Below are positions 44,080-53,097 of a stretch of DNA of 64,000 nt, piece by piece. The number at the start of each line of letters is the position of its first letter. Positions within the stretch are counted from its first letter, which is position 1. Position numbers and translations under genes: made by a program. Under the pieces are notes generated by a model. The model had not been told where the DNA came from, made no database searches, and was given only the letters and a program-made list of their open reading frames with translations. The DNA comes from Paenibacillus_AB sp036577625 (GTDB taxonomy: Bacteria > Bacillota > Bacilli > Paenibacillales > NBRC-103111). The stretch is taken from positions 62,001 through 126,000 of the forward strand of contig NZ_JARBDC010000001.1 of assembly GCF_036577625.1 (NCBI RefSeq), in the 5' to 3' direction.

Positions 44080-44849
44080 CCGGTTTCCTCCGTCTTGGCG
44101 AAGACGATGCCGAACATCGGAATTTCCAGCTCGGCATCCGGCCGTTCGAGCCAGTCGGCCAATTCCCGCTCCCGAAGCCGATCGATCGGCTCGTCCAGCA
44201 AATATTCCGTGGCGAATCGCATATAGTCGCGGCATTTCTCGCGCGATTCGCGGCGGTCGGCGCGAATCGCGTACGATTCCGTGCGGATCGGTTCGAATCC
44301 CGCCTGCCGGAATTCGAGCTTCAGCTGATCCGGCAGCTGCAAAAAACCGCGCCTCCCTTTCAGCTGACGCCGCGCATCTTCGTACAGCGAGGAAAACAGC
44401 GGCAAGCCGTCCCACCCGCGATAACGGCCGTCGTCGAAATCGATGACGAACAGGAGCGAACGATCGTGCGTATGCGCCGCGAGCCATCGCGCGAACTCCG
44501 CTCGGTCCGGAATATGCGGAGCGACCAGCCTGACGATGATCGCGTCATACGGCCCGGTGCCGGTCAAACTCTCGTAGCCGCCGCGGACGATATTCCATCG
44601 CCGGCTTTCCCCGTTCAGCGCAGACGCCTGCCTGTACATCGCTTCGTCGATTTCGACGCCCGTCAGCTTCACGCCGGGAAACGCGTCGGACAGCCGCGCC
44701 ATGTACGCTCCGTTGCCGCAGCCGATATCGAGCGCGCTGGCGACGTTCGCGCCGATCAAGGGAGCAAGCAGCAGCTCGCGCTCCCGCCCGAACATCAGAT
44801 CGGCCCCGACGGTCAGCATCCGTCCCAGTCGTTCCGCCTTCGTTTGCAT
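44076..44849 (-). CDS. SAM-dependent methyltransferase of the RiPP operon
   Basis: This 257-residue class I methyltransferase has motif I ALDIGCGNGAYMARL (about 39-53), acidic motif II LTGVEID and the post-I segment GPYDAIIVRLVAPHI. Its helical C-terminal region is not assigned. GGGGGAATG precedes the ATG. It is the first gene of the operon, coupled to the ComQ-like enzyme gene. It could methylate the peptide, the prenyl group or a free prenyl diphosphate. Confidence 0.82.
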   Translation of the reverse strand: MQTKAERLGRMLTVGADLMFGRERELLLAPLIGANVASALDIGCGNGAYMARLSDAFPGVKLTGVEIDEAMYRQASALNGESRRWNIVRGGYESLTGTGPYDAIIVRLVAPHIPDRAEFARWLAAHTHDRSLLFVIDFDDGRYRGWDGLPLFSSLYEDARRQLKGRRGFLQLPDQLKLEFRQAGFEPIRTESYAIRADRRESREKCRDYMRFATEYLLDEPIDRLRERELADWLERPDAELEIPMFGIVFAKTEETG

Positions 44850-44895
44850 CCGGCATTCCCCCGTATTCAGTTGCGACGCTTGTACAAACGTCCCT

Positions 44896-44904
44896 ATTAT
44901 AGCA
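44896..44904 (-). promoter_or_regulatory. Extended -10 promoter of the RiPP operon
   Basis: Minus strand TGCTATAAT is an extended -10 element, 47 nt before the methyltransferase start. No convincing -35 is seen. Confidence 0.55.
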
Positions 44905-44993
44905 CGAAAGCACTAGGCCGTTGCACCATAAAATGGATAAACATGCGCAAAATTAACCACGTTATCGGCACGGCGTTCCGGGACAAACCGAAA

Positions 44994-45037
44994 AAAGCTC
45001 CCTTCGTTCGCCGAAATCGGCAAAAAGAAGGGAGCCT
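44994..45037 (-). terminator. Terminator after murC
   Basis: Minus strand GGCTCCCTTC pairs with GAAGGGAGCT around a smaller inner hairpin, then six Ts. Confidence 0.88.
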
Positions 45038-45051
45038 TAAGCCTCTATGGA

Positions 45052-46347
45052 TTAAACGCGCTCGTACAGCGCCTGATACTTTTGAATGTCGCCGGCGCCC
45101 ATGAACAGCAGCACGCAGTCGTTGTACTGCTTCAGCTCGCCGATCGTCTGCTCGGAAATGTGCCGGGACGCCGGAATTTTCTCGATCAAGTTTTCGATCG
45201 AGACGCGGCCGCCGTTTTCGCGAGCCGAGCCGAAAATGTTGCACAAGTAAACTTCGTCCGACCCCGACAGCGATTGCGCAAAATCGTCGATGAACGCCTC
45301 CAGCCGCGAATACGTATGGGGCTGAAACACGGAGACGACTTTTTTCCCGGGATATTTGGAGCGAACCGCATCGAGCGTGGCGGATATTTCCGTCGGATGA
45401 TGCGCGTAATCGTCGATGAGCACGTTGCCGCGCACCATTTTCTCCGAAAACCGCCGCTTTACGCCGCCGAACGTGGCCAGCTGCCGCCTCGCGCTGTCCA
45501 AATTCAAATCTTCCAGCACGGCTACGCCGATCACGGCAAGCGCGTTCAGGACGCTGTGCTTGCCATAGGCCGAAATCGTAAACGTTCCGAGCCGGGTATC
45601 GCGAAGCAGCGCGTCGAACGTCATGCCGTCCTCGCCGGCCTTCATGTTTTCCGCGCGCAGATCGTTTCGCTCGCCGAGCCCGTAATACAGGACGGGCACT
45701 TTCGGCTTGAGCGTCCGCACCTGCTCGTCGTCGCCGTAAGCGACCAGATGCTTCTTCACCCGGTCCGCCATTTGCTGGAAGGCGAGCGTGACGTCGTCCA
45801 GTCCCGTATAATAGTCGGGATGATCGAAATCGATGTTCGTGATGACCGCATAGTCCGGCTCGTAGGCCAAAAAATGCCGTCTGTATTCGCAGCTTTCGAA
45901 TATGAAATATTTGCTGTCCGGCATGCCGTAGCCGGTACCGTCTCCGATCAAGTAGGAGGCCCGGGTAAGTCCGCCGAACGTATGGGCCAGCATGCCGGTC
46001 GTCGACGTTTTGCCGTGCGCGCCCGTAACGGCGATGCTCGTAAACCGGCTAATCCATTCGCCCAAAAAGTGATGGTACCGTTGGACCGGAATGCCCGCTT
46101 TCGCGCAATGGGCGATTTCCGGATGGTCGTCCTGAAACGCGTTGGACGCGATCACTTTGACGCCGCTTCCGTCGATGACGCTCTCGCCGAACCGGTACAT
46201 CGGAATGCCTCTTTGCTCGAGCGGCTTTTGCGTAAAAAATTCGGTTTCCGTATCCGAGCCCTGCACAAAGCAGCCCGAATCGTGCAGCACTTGCGCCAAC
46301 GCGCTCATTCCGGCACCCTTTATGCCTATAAAGTGGAATTTTTCCAT
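45052..46347 (-). CDS. murC: UDP-N-acetylmuramate--L-alanine ligase
   Basis: This 431-residue Mur ligase adds L-Ala to UDP-MurNAc, the first step of the peptidoglycan stem peptide. The N-terminal HFIGIKGAGMSALA loop, ATP site AVTGAHGKTSTTG, FESCEYRRHFL, NIDFDHPDYY and IDDYAHHPTEI are all present. The start at 46347 follows AGGAGGGCTTCTC; the frame is open further upstream but without family sequence. It is monocistronic, convergent with nothing, and followed by its own terminator. Confidence 0.95.
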   Translation of the reverse strand: MEKFHFIGIKGAGMSALAQVLHDSGCFVQGSDTETEFFTQKPLEQRGIPMYRFGESVIDGSGVKVIASNAFQDDHPEIAHCAKAGIPVQRYHHFLGEWISRFTSIAVTGAHGKTSTTGMLAHTFGGLTRASYLIGDGTGYGMPDSKYFIFESCEYRRHFLAYEPDYAVITNIDFDHPDYYTGLDDVTLAFQQMADRVKKHLVAYGDDEQVRTLKPKVPVLYYGLGERNDLRAENMKAGEDGMTFDALLRDTRLGTFTISAYGKHSVLNALAVIGVAVLEDLNLDSARRQLATFGGVKRRFSEKMVRGNVLIDDYAHHPTEISATLDAVRSKYPGKKVVSVFQPHTYSRLEAFIDDFAQSLSGSDEVYLCNIFGSARENGGRVSIENLIEKIPASRHISEQTIGELKQYNDCVLLFMGAGDIQKYQALYERV

Positions 46348-46581
46348 GAGAAGCCCTCCTACTTTTTCTGGAGCCCTTGCTTGATAAATAGCACACAGTC
46401 CAGTATATGAAGATGCGGCGACGACTGTGCTCCCGCCTATGTACCGCCGCCCTCCCACCAGTTTTCCCCGCGATCGTTCGCCGTATAGCCGGAGGCGACT
46501 TCGCCGGACGCGAATAAATCGCCGCGCCCGTGGAATGTTATGTTCGTATCGCCTCAGCGATGGCGGAAGGAGGGATAGACG

Positions 46582-46803
46582 ATGGCCAAACCGGACGATC
46601 GTTCCGACAACGCGGAGAAGCTGGACCGCATGGCTCGACAAACGGCCGGCAATCTGGAAGAAGCCGAGCAGTATTTGGACGAACACGGCGACGAAATCTC
46701 CGCGACGGAGAAGCACGACATCCTTGCGAAAAACGAAAGACGCCGCTCCAGCATCGCCGGATTCGAAGAAGAAGCGCAGGAGGAGCGCGGCAACGCCGAG
46801 TAA
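46582..46803 (+). CDS. tlp: Small acid-soluble spore protein Tlp
   Basis: This 73-residue charged, helical protein contains PDDRSDNAEKL, NLEEAEQYL and KNERRRSSIAGFEEE in the order of Tlp, the thioredoxin-like SASP family of Bacillus and relatives. Tlp is made in the forespore. AAGGAGGG lies 8 nt before the ATG. A CGAATA about 70 nt upstream could be a SigG -35, but the -10 is unclear. The 234-nt gap between murC and this gene otherwise shows nothing. Confidence 0.85.
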   Translation: MAKPDDRSDNAEKLDRMARQTAGNLEEAEQYLDEHGDEISATEKHDILAKNERRRSSIAGFEEEAQEERGNAE

Positions 46804-46862
46804 TCGCACCGTTTTCCGCCTTCTTGCCTTTACCCGCTCCCCGGCAAAGTCGTGCGGCGGAC

Positions 46863-46903
46863 GCAATAAGCCCTTTTCAGCGGCGCTGAATCGGGCTTAT
46901 TGC
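46863..46903. terminator. Long hairpin between tlp and rnz
   Basis: An 11-bp stem (GCAATAAGCCC / GGGCTTATTGC) encloses TTCAGCG/CGCTGAA. There is no T run on either side, so it may act as a 3'-end stabilising hairpin or a weak terminator. Confidence 0.6.
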
Positions 46904-46922
46904 TGCTTCCGCCGCGAACCGA

Positions 46923-47840
46923 TTACGCGACCGGAAACGTCCAATGGTCTTTCGCCAGCTTCGTTTCCGGAAAATGCTTGCGCGCTTCGTCCAGCAGGCG
47001 AAGCGCATCCTCCTCCTGATAGCGCGAGCTGATGTGCGTGAGCAGGAGCGATTTGGCGCCAGCTTTGCGGGCCGTTTCCGCCGCGTCCTTCGCCGTCGAA
47101 TGATAGTACGCTTGAGCCAGGTCGTTCAAGGAGCTGTCGAACGTCGCTTCGTGCACGAGCACGTCCGCTTGTTCGGCCAGCGCGACGGCGGTATCGCACT
47201 TGCGCGTATCGCCGAGAATGACGACCGTTTTGCCGCGAATCGGCGGACCGATGAACGACGTTCCGTCCACGATCGTGCCGTCCGGCAGTTCGACCGTTTC
47301 GCCTCGTTTGATTTTCCCGAACAGCGGGCCCGGCGGCAGTCCGAGCGCCTTCAGCTTCTCGGCATCCAGCTTGCCCGGCTTGTTCTTCTCGACGATCCGG
47401 TAGCCGTAGCTGTCGATCCGGTGATCCAGCTTGCCGCATACGACGACGAATCGGTCGTCCTCGAAAACGGTCCCTTCGCTCACTTCCCGGATCGTCAGCT
47501 CGTAGGCCAAATGCGCCTGGCTCAGCCGCAGCACCGGCTCCAGCATCGCCTCGATGCCCGGCGGCCCGAACAACACAAGCGGAGACGAGCCCCCCTGATT
47601 CGAGCGGCTCGTCAGCAATCCCGGCAGCCCATACACATGGTCTCCGTGCAGATGAGTAATGTATATATGCTCCAGCCGGCTCGCCTTCAGCGGGGAACGC
47701 AGCATCTGGTGCTGCGTTCCTTCGCCGCAATCGAACAGCCACATCGTGCCGCGTTCGTCGTACAGCGTCAAGGCGACGGACGTGACGTTTCTTTCTTTCG
47801 ACGGCATGCCGGCCCCCGTACCTAGAAAATATAGCTCCAT
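46923..47840 (-). CDS. rnz: Ribonuclease Z
   Basis: This 305-residue metallo-beta-lactamase fold endonuclease trims tRNA 3' ends. The metal motif THLHGDHVYGLPG (HxHxDH) is at about 62-74, the exosite arm region with PPGPLFGKIKRGE is present, and later metal ligands are in ILGDTRKC and LLLTHISSRY. The length is standard for the short form. The start at 47840 follows GGGAGGAAACGC. Confidence 0.95.
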   Translation of the reverse strand: MELYFLGTGAGMPSKERNVTSVALTLYDERGTMWLFDCGEGTQHQMLRSPLKASRLEHIYITHLHGDHVYGLPGLLTSRSNQGGSSPLVLFGPPGIEAMLEPVLRLSQAHLAYELTIREVSEGTVFEDDRFVVVCGKLDHRIDSYGYRIVEKNKPGKLDAEKLKALGLPPGPLFGKIKRGETVELPDGTIVDGTSFIGPPIRGKTVVILGDTRKCDTAVALAEQADVLVHEATFDSSLNDLAQAYYHSTAKDAAETARKAGAKSLLLTHISSRYQEEDALRLLDEARKHFPETKLAKDHWTFPVA

Positions 47841-47905
47841 GCGTTTCCTCCCGCCGGACTCGGGAACCTGCGCCATAACGGATTTGGTTAACGGCGCGAA
47901 GTTCC

Positions 47906-50900
47906 TTACGCTTTGTCTACGTTGAAATAACGCGCCTCCGGATGGGCGAATACCATCGCCGACACCGAAGCTTCCGGCTCCATCATGAAGCCTTCCGTCA
48001 GCTCCACGCCGATATCTTCCGGCTTCATGAGCCGGAACAGCGGTCCCTGGTCTTCCAGGTTCGGACACGCCGGGTAACCGAACGAGACGCGGATGCCTTG
48101 GTACCGCGCTCCCCACCGCTGCTGCATCGTCAAATCCGGCGAATCGGGGAAGCCCCACATGTCGCGCATCATATGATGCATCCGCTCGGCGAATCCTTCC
48201 GCCATCTCGATCGCGAACGACTGCAGCGCATGGGAGCGCAAATAGTCGCCCTGCTCCTTCATCGCTTCCGCTCTCGCCCGGATGCCTTGACCGGCCGTTA
48301 CGACGAGGAAGCCGACATAGTCCATGACGCCGCTCGATACCGGCTTCAGGAAGTCCGCGAGGCACAAGTACGGCTCCACCTCCTGGCGCGGGAACGAAAA
48401 CCGGTGCAGCACGGCTTGCTGATTTTCCGGATCGTACACGATAATGTCGTTGCCGTCCGACTGCGCCGGGAAAAAGCGGTACATCCCGCTCGCCTTGATC
48501 AGCCCTTCCGCCTTCGCTTCCGCGAACAGGCCGTCGACCGTTTCTTTCAGCTGCATCGCTTTCGGGTCTTTTTGCTCCAGCAGCTTGTCGACGTTGCCGC
48601 GCAAGCCGAGATGATGGCCGAGCAGCGTCCGCATGTTGACGTACGGATAAATATGGTCGATCGGGTAGTCCCTTAACACATGTCTTTCCAAATCCGGCGG
48701 AATGTATACCGGAACGTCCCGGGAAACGGTCGATTTGGCCGCGCGCGACAGCTTCGTTTCGTCGATCGTTTTCCCCGTCTCCATCACGACCGAATCCATG
48801 CTGTCGCGCAGCTCTTGAATGAGCTTTTGCCGCTGTTCCGCGTCGCTCAGCTTGTTGGCGAGGTCGAGGCCGTCCATCGCGTCTTTCGCGTACAGCACCA
48901 TCCCGTCGTATTCCGGCGCGATCCGCGTCCGCGTAAATTTCCGGGTCAAGGCGGCGCCGCCGACGAGAATCGGCACTTCGATGCCGGCCGCCTTCAAGTC
49001 CTGCGCCGTTACGACCATTTGCTGCGCCGATTTGACGAGCAGGCCGGACAAGCCGATCGCATCCGGCTTTTCTTTGCGGTACGCTTCGATCAGCTGCTCG
49101 GGCGGGACCTTGATGCCCAGGTTAATGATTTGATACCCGTTGTTGGACAAAATGATTTCGACCAGGTTTTTGCCGATGTCGTGAACGTCGCCCTTGACGG
49201 TCGCCAGCAAAATTTTCCCTTTCACCGCGCTCTCGGTCCGCTCCATGAACGGCTCGAGATACGCGACCGACGCCTTCATCACTTCGGCGCTCTGCAGCAC
49301 CTCGGCGACGATCAGCTCGTTGTTGTTGAACAGCCGGCCGACCTCCTCCATCCCTTTCATGAGCGGCCCGTTAATGATTTCAAGCGGCGAATACTTCTTG
49401 AGCGCTTCTTCCAGATCGGGAATGAGTCCTTCCTTCGTGCCTTCCACGACGTACGAGCCGAGTCTTTCCTCGAGCGTCAAGTTCGTCGCCTTTTCTTTCT
49501 TCTCGACTTTCTTGTCGCGGAAATAGGCTACGAATTCGGCGAGCGTTTCGTCGTTGGTGTTGAAAATAAGATTTTCCGTCAGGCGCAGTTCTTCCGGCGG
49601 AATCGAAGCGTACCGCTGCAGACGCTGCGTATTGACGATCGCGTAGTCGAGTCCCGCTTTCGTGCAATGATACAAATAAACGGAGTTCAAAACCTCGCGC
49701 CCGGCCGGCGGCAATGCGAACGACACGTTGCTTACGCCCATGATCGTATGGCTTTGCGGGAAAGCCGCTTTAATTTTCCGCACGGCTTCGATCGTTTCGC
49801 TGGCCGATCCCAAATATTGCGCGTCGCCGGTTCCGACCGGGAATACCATCGGGTCGAAAATAATGTCCTCGGGCGCGATGCCGTACTTTTTCGTCAGCAG
49901 CTCGTATCCCCGCTTCGCGACGGAGAACCGTTTCTCGCTCGATACCGCCTGGCCTTCCTCGTCGATCGTCATGAAGACGAGGGCGGCCCCGTACCGATGG
50001 ACGAGAGGCACGATCTTTTCGATCCGTTCTTCGCCTTCCTCCAAGTTGACGGAGTTGATGATCGCTTTCCCTTGCGAATATTTTAACGCCGTTTCCACCG
50101 CCGCAGGGTTCGTCGTATCGATTACGATCGGCGCTTTGATCTTTTTGACGAGCTCGGTCATAAACCGTTTCACGTCTTCCGCTTCGTCCCGTTCCGCGTC
50201 CTGCAGGCTGACGTCGATCACGTGAGCCCCGCCCTTCACCTGGGCGCGGGCGATTTCGGCCGCTTCTTCGAACTTGCCTTCGGCGATCAACCGTTTAAAC
50301 TTCGGCGAACCGAGAACATTCGTTCGCTCCCCGACCATAAGCGGTCGGTTTTCCGGCTCGACGTACACCGTCTCGATGCCCGATACGGCTGCCGGGTGAT
50401 CGCCGTACACCGCGCGCGGCTTCATCCGCCCGAGCGTTTCGGCGATGGCGCGAATATGGTCCGGCGTCGTGCCGCAGCAGCCGCCGGCAATATTCAGCCA
50501 GCCTTGCTCGGCGAAGTCGCCGAGCTTTTTCGCCAGCGATGCGGGGGATTCGTGATAATGGCCGTTCTCGTCCGGCAGCCCGGCGTTCGGGTAGCAGCTT
50601 ACGGCCGCCTTCGCGATCGACGACAGCGAACGGATATGATCCTTCATAAATTCCGGTCCGGTCGCGCAGTTCAAGCCGATCGAGATCGGTTTCAAATGTT
50701 CGAGCGAAATGTAAAACGATTCGATGTTTTGCCCGGCGAGCGTCGTGCCCATCGGCTCGATCGTGCCGGATATCATGATCGGCAGCGTGACGCCCGACGT
50801 TTCGAACGCTTTGCGAATGCCGATGCTGCCCGCTTTCACGTTGAGCGTATCTTGCGACGTCTCGAGCAGCAGCGCGTCGACGCCTCCTTCGATCAGGGCG

Positions 50901-51346
50901 AGCGCCTGCTCGTAATAGCTGTCGACCAGCTCGTCGAACGTCACGCCGCCGGTGACGGACAACGTCTTGGTCGTCGGTCCCATCGCCCCGGCGACGTACC
51001 GCGGCCACTCCGGCGTCGAATATTTGTTCGCCGCATCGACCGCGAGCTTGGCGGCGGCCAGGTTGAGCTCGCGCGCCCGCTCGGGGATATCGTACTCCGC
51101 GAGAACGACGCTCGTCGAGCCGAACGTATTCGTCTCCAAAATATCGGCGCCGGCCTCCAAATACGCCTCATGGATTTTGCTCAGCACGTCCGGTCTCGTC
51201 ACGGACAGCATTTCGTTGCAGCCTTCCAGCTCCTCCCCCCCGAAGTCGGAAGCGGTCAACTGTTCTTGCTGGAGCATCGTGCCCATCGCGCCGTCCAAAA
51301 TCAATATTTTATGCTTGAGCCGTTCGGCCAAAGCCGGTTTTTGCAT
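47906..51346 (-). CDS. metH: Cobalamin-dependent methionine synthase
   Basis: This 1146-residue modular enzyme transfers a methyl group from methyltetrahydrofolate through cobalamin to homocysteine. The domains in order are homocysteine-binding (zinc Cys in LNCATGP and GGCCGTTP), pterin-binding (MVGERTNVLGS), B12-binding cap and fold (VKGDVHDIGKN gives the cobalt-ligand His; SGLLVKS) and the SAM-binding reactivation domain at the C-terminus (from about 880, RARAEAM). The start follows GGGGTGGATC. No cobalamin or SAM riboswitch fits in the short leader. Confidence 0.96.
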   Translation of the reverse strand: MQKPALAERLKHKILILDGAMGTMLQQEQLTASDFGGEELEGCNEMLSVTRPDVLSKIHEAYLEAGADILETNTFGSTSVVLAEYDIPERARELNLAAAKLAVDAANKYSTPEWPRYVAGAMGPTTKTLSVTGGVTFDELVDSYYEQALALIEGGVDALLLETSQDTLNVKAGSIGIRKAFETSGVTLPIMISGTIEPMGTTLAGQNIESFYISLEHLKPISIGLNCATGPEFMKDHIRSLSSIAKAAVSCYPNAGLPDENGHYHESPASLAKKLGDFAEQGWLNIAGGCCGTTPDHIRAIAETLGRMKPRAVYGDHPAAVSGIETVYVEPENRPLMVGERTNVLGSPKFKRLIAEGKFEEAAEIARAQVKGGAHVIDVSLQDAERDEAEDVKRFMTELVKKIKAPIVIDTTNPAAVETALKYSQGKAIINSVNLEEGEERIEKIVPLVHRYGAALVFMTIDEEGQAVSSEKRFSVAKRGYELLTKKYGIAPEDIIFDPMVFPVGTGDAQYLGSASETIEAVRKIKAAFPQSHTIMGVSNVSFALPPAGREVLNSVYLYHCTKAGLDYAIVNTQRLQRYASIPPEELRLTENLIFNTNDETLAEFVAYFRDKKVEKKEKATNLTLEERLGSYVVEGTKEGLIPDLEEALKKYSPLEIINGPLMKGMEEVGRLFNNNELIVAEVLQSAEVMKASVAYLEPFMERTESAVKGKILLATVKGDVHDIGKNLVEIILSNNGYQIINLGIKVPPEQLIEAYRKEKPDAIGLSGLLVKSAQQMVVTAQDLKAAGIEVPILVGGAALTRKFTRTRIAPEYDGMVLYAKDAMDGLDLANKLSDAEQRQKLIQELRDSMDSVVMETGKTIDETKLSRAAKSTVSRDVPVYIPPDLERHVLRDYPIDHIYPYVNMRTLLGHHLGLRGNVDKLLEQKDPKAMQLKETVDGLFAEAKAEGLIKASGMYRFFPAQSDGNDIIVYDPENQQAVLHRFSFPRQEVEPYLCLADFLKPVSSGVMDYVGFLVVTAGQGIRARAEAMKEQGDYLRSHALQSFAIEMAEGFAERMHHMMRDMWGFPDSPDLTMQQRWGARYQGIRVSFGYPACPNLEDQGPLFRLMKPEDIGVELTEGFMMEPEASVSAMVFAHPEARYFNVDKA

Positions 51347-51401
51347 ATGCGATCCACCCCTTCAATTAGCCATCCGTTTTTTCTATGAGATTTAGTCTAC
51401 C

Positions 51402-51431
51402 AGAATACACCGGTTTACGAAAGAGTGTCAT
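51402..51431 (-). promoter_or_regulatory. SigA promoter of metH
   Basis: Minus strand: ATGACA (51426-51431), an 18-nt spacer and TATTCT (51402-51407), 55 nt before the ATG. Confidence 0.6.
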
Positions 51432-51478
51432 TATCTAGTTTTCTTATCGGAATTAACAAAATTATAGATGCCGTTCCA

Positions 51479-51507
51479 TCGACACGCGTACCGTTTTCGC
51501 ATATAAT
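51479..51507 (+). promoter_or_regulatory. SigA promoter of mtnD
   Basis: TCGACA (5 of 6), a 17-nt spacer and a perfect TATAAT, 45 nt before the ATG. It is divergent from the metH promoter. Confidence 0.8.
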
Positions 51508-51552
51508 ACGTAATAACAAGCATTCATCCATCTATAGGAAAGAGGGAAACCG

Positions 51553-52095
51553 ATGGCAGAAATTCGCATTCGCAATACGAACGAGCGCATCAAAGGCGAG
51601 GAGAACGTCAGATCGTTTCTGGAAAAGCAGGAAGTGCTGTACGAGCATTGGAATCCCGACAAGCTTCCCGCCGGGCTCCGCGAGAAGTTCGTCCTGTCCG
51701 ACGACGAAAAGCAGCAAATTTTGACCACGTTCGACGCCGAAATTCGCGACCTGGCCGGACGCCGCGGCTACAGAACGTGGGACGTCATCGCCCTGTCCGA
51801 CGCCACCCCGAATCTCAACGAGCTGCTGAAAAAGTTCGAGCAGGTGCATACGCACACCGAGGACGAAGTGCGGGCCATCACGGCGGGCAAAGGGATTTTC
51901 ATCATTAAAGGCTCGGACGACGTAGGCTACTTCGACGTCGAACTGGAAGCCGGCGACGTCATCTCCGTCCCGGAAAACAAAGCCCACTTCTTCACGCTGA
52001 TGGAAAACCGCAAAATCGTCGCCGTCCGCCTGTTCATCGAAACCGAAGGCTGGATCGCGCATCCGTACGACGATCCCGCGTTCCGGAAAGCTTAA
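51553..52095 (+). CDS. mtnD: Acireductone dioxygenase
   Basis: This 180-residue cupin of the ARD family performs the last dioxygenation in methionine salvage. The metal-binding motif VHTHTEDEVR (HxHxxxE) and the later His in NKAHFFTL are present, with the usual length. AAAGAGGG lies about 6 nt before the ATG. The divergent metH gene makes this a small methionine-metabolism island; no other mtn gene is in view. Confidence 0.92.
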   Translation: MAEIRIRNTNERIKGEENVRSFLEKQEVLYEHWNPDKLPAGLREKFVLSDDEKQQILTTFDAEIRDLAGRRGYRTWDVIALSDATPNLNELLKKFEQVHTHTEDEVRAITAGKGIFIIKGSDDVGYFDVELEAGDVISVPENKAHFFTLMENRKIVAVRLFIETEGWIAHPYDDPAFRKA

Positions 52096-52118
52096 AGCCG
52101 TCCTCTTGCCGCAAAATG

Positions 52119-52158
52119 AGCCCGGCGCCCTCCCGTTCCGGGGAAGGCGTCGGGCTTT
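52119..52158. terminator. Terminator between mtnD and the HAD gene
   Basis: AGCCCGGCGCC pairs with GGCGTCGGGCT (one G-T pair); a short T tail on the plus side. The genes are convergent. Confidence 0.75.
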
Positions 52159-52175
52159 GCTGTACGAAGCGGATG

Positions 52176-52964
52176 TCAGCGGTCCAACAGGGCGCCCAAT
52201 TGACGCAAGTTATCGATCTCGCAGGCGGGCACGATGTCGTCGCCGCGGGCGACGCCGTGACGGTTGATCCAAACCGACTTCATCCCTACGCCGTTCGCGC
52301 CGAGGATGTCGGTCGTCAGCTTGTCCCCGACCATGATCCCTTCCTCCGGGCCGATCGCAAGCAGCTGCATCGCGTGGCGGAAAATGTCCGGCGCCGGCTT
52401 GCCGAGCCCGAACGAGCCGGAGATGACGATATGGTCGAAAAAGTCCGCAAGACCGGGCACTCCGGCGATTTTTTCTTGCTGCAGGTCGGGCGCTCCGTTC
52501 GTCAGCAGCAGCAGCTTCACTTTTCCTTTCAAATCGCGCAGCACCTCGAACGTTTCCTCATAGACGAGCGGCCTGGCTCTCCGTTCCTGCGGAAACAGCT
52601 CCCCGAGCGTATAGCCGAGTTTCTCGTCGTCGATGCCGAGCGCCTTCAGCCCTCTCGTCCACGATGCGGTCCGATAGCCCGGAGCGAGCTGCTCCAGCTT
52701 GCGAAACGGCTCCAGACTCCCTCCGCTGAACCGCGCCCACAGCGCTTCGAACGGATTGATGCCGATCTGCTTCGTAAACGGGAACGTATCGAACGATTCG
52801 TACAACGCCCGCGCTTCCCGGCGAACCGCTTCCTCCAGCGCGTCCGGGTCGACCGGGGCTTGCTCCGCGGCGGCGCGGCAAGTTGCCTGAAACGCTTCCT
52901 TCACGCTCCGGTCGTCCCACAATAACGTATCGTCCAAATCGAACAAAACTGCCTGGATAGCCAT
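52176..52964 (-). CDS. HAD-family phosphatase, YsaA-like
   Basis: This 262-residue HAD subclass I phosphatase has AVLFDLDDTLLWDD (nucleophile Asp), LLLTNGAPDLQQ (motif II), GKPAPDIF (motif III Lys) and MVGDKLTTDILGA (motif IV). A helical cap lies at about 17-95. Overall it resembles YsaA of B. subtilis, which has been linked to phosphoserine phosphatase activity; the substrate here is inferred only. Confidence 0.82.
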   Translation of the reverse strand: MAIQAVLFDLDDTLLWDDRSVKEAFQATCRAAAEQAPVDPDALEEAVRREARALYESFDTFPFTKQIGINPFEALWARFSGGSLEPFRKLEQLAPGYRTASWTRGLKALGIDDEKLGYTLGELFPQERRARPLVYEETFEVLRDLKGKVKLLLLTNGAPDLQQEKIAGVPGLADFFDHIVISGSFGLGKPAPDIFRHAMQLLAIGPEEGIMVGDKLTTDILGANGVGMKSVWINRHGVARGDDIVPACEIDNLRQLGALLDR

Positions 52965-52989
52965 AATCCGTTTCTCCCCCCGGTATTCG

Positions 52990-53094
52990 TTACGCCGTTT
53001 CTTCTTTATAAGCGACGCCGTTATGCGCCGCGAACTTTTTCAGCCTTTCGGATATCGCCGGTATGTCGTACAAATTTTGAAATTTGGACAGCAC
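52990..53094 (-). CDS. Possible 34-residue micro-ORF
   Basis: A GTG start 3 nt after the stop of the upstream membrane-protein gene opens a 34-codon frame with mixed helical content (ISERLKKFAAHNGVAYKEE). No ribosome site of its own is visible, so it would depend on coupling. It may be a real small protein or chance. Confidence 0.3.
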   Translation of the reverse strand: MLSKFQNLYDIPAISERLKKFAAHNGVAYKEETA

Positions 53095-53097
53095 CCA

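Noticed and set aside
51347..51552. Cobalamin or SAM riboswitch upstream of metH
   Set aside because: The leader after the predicted promoter is only about 45 nt and has no B12-box or SAM-I core.
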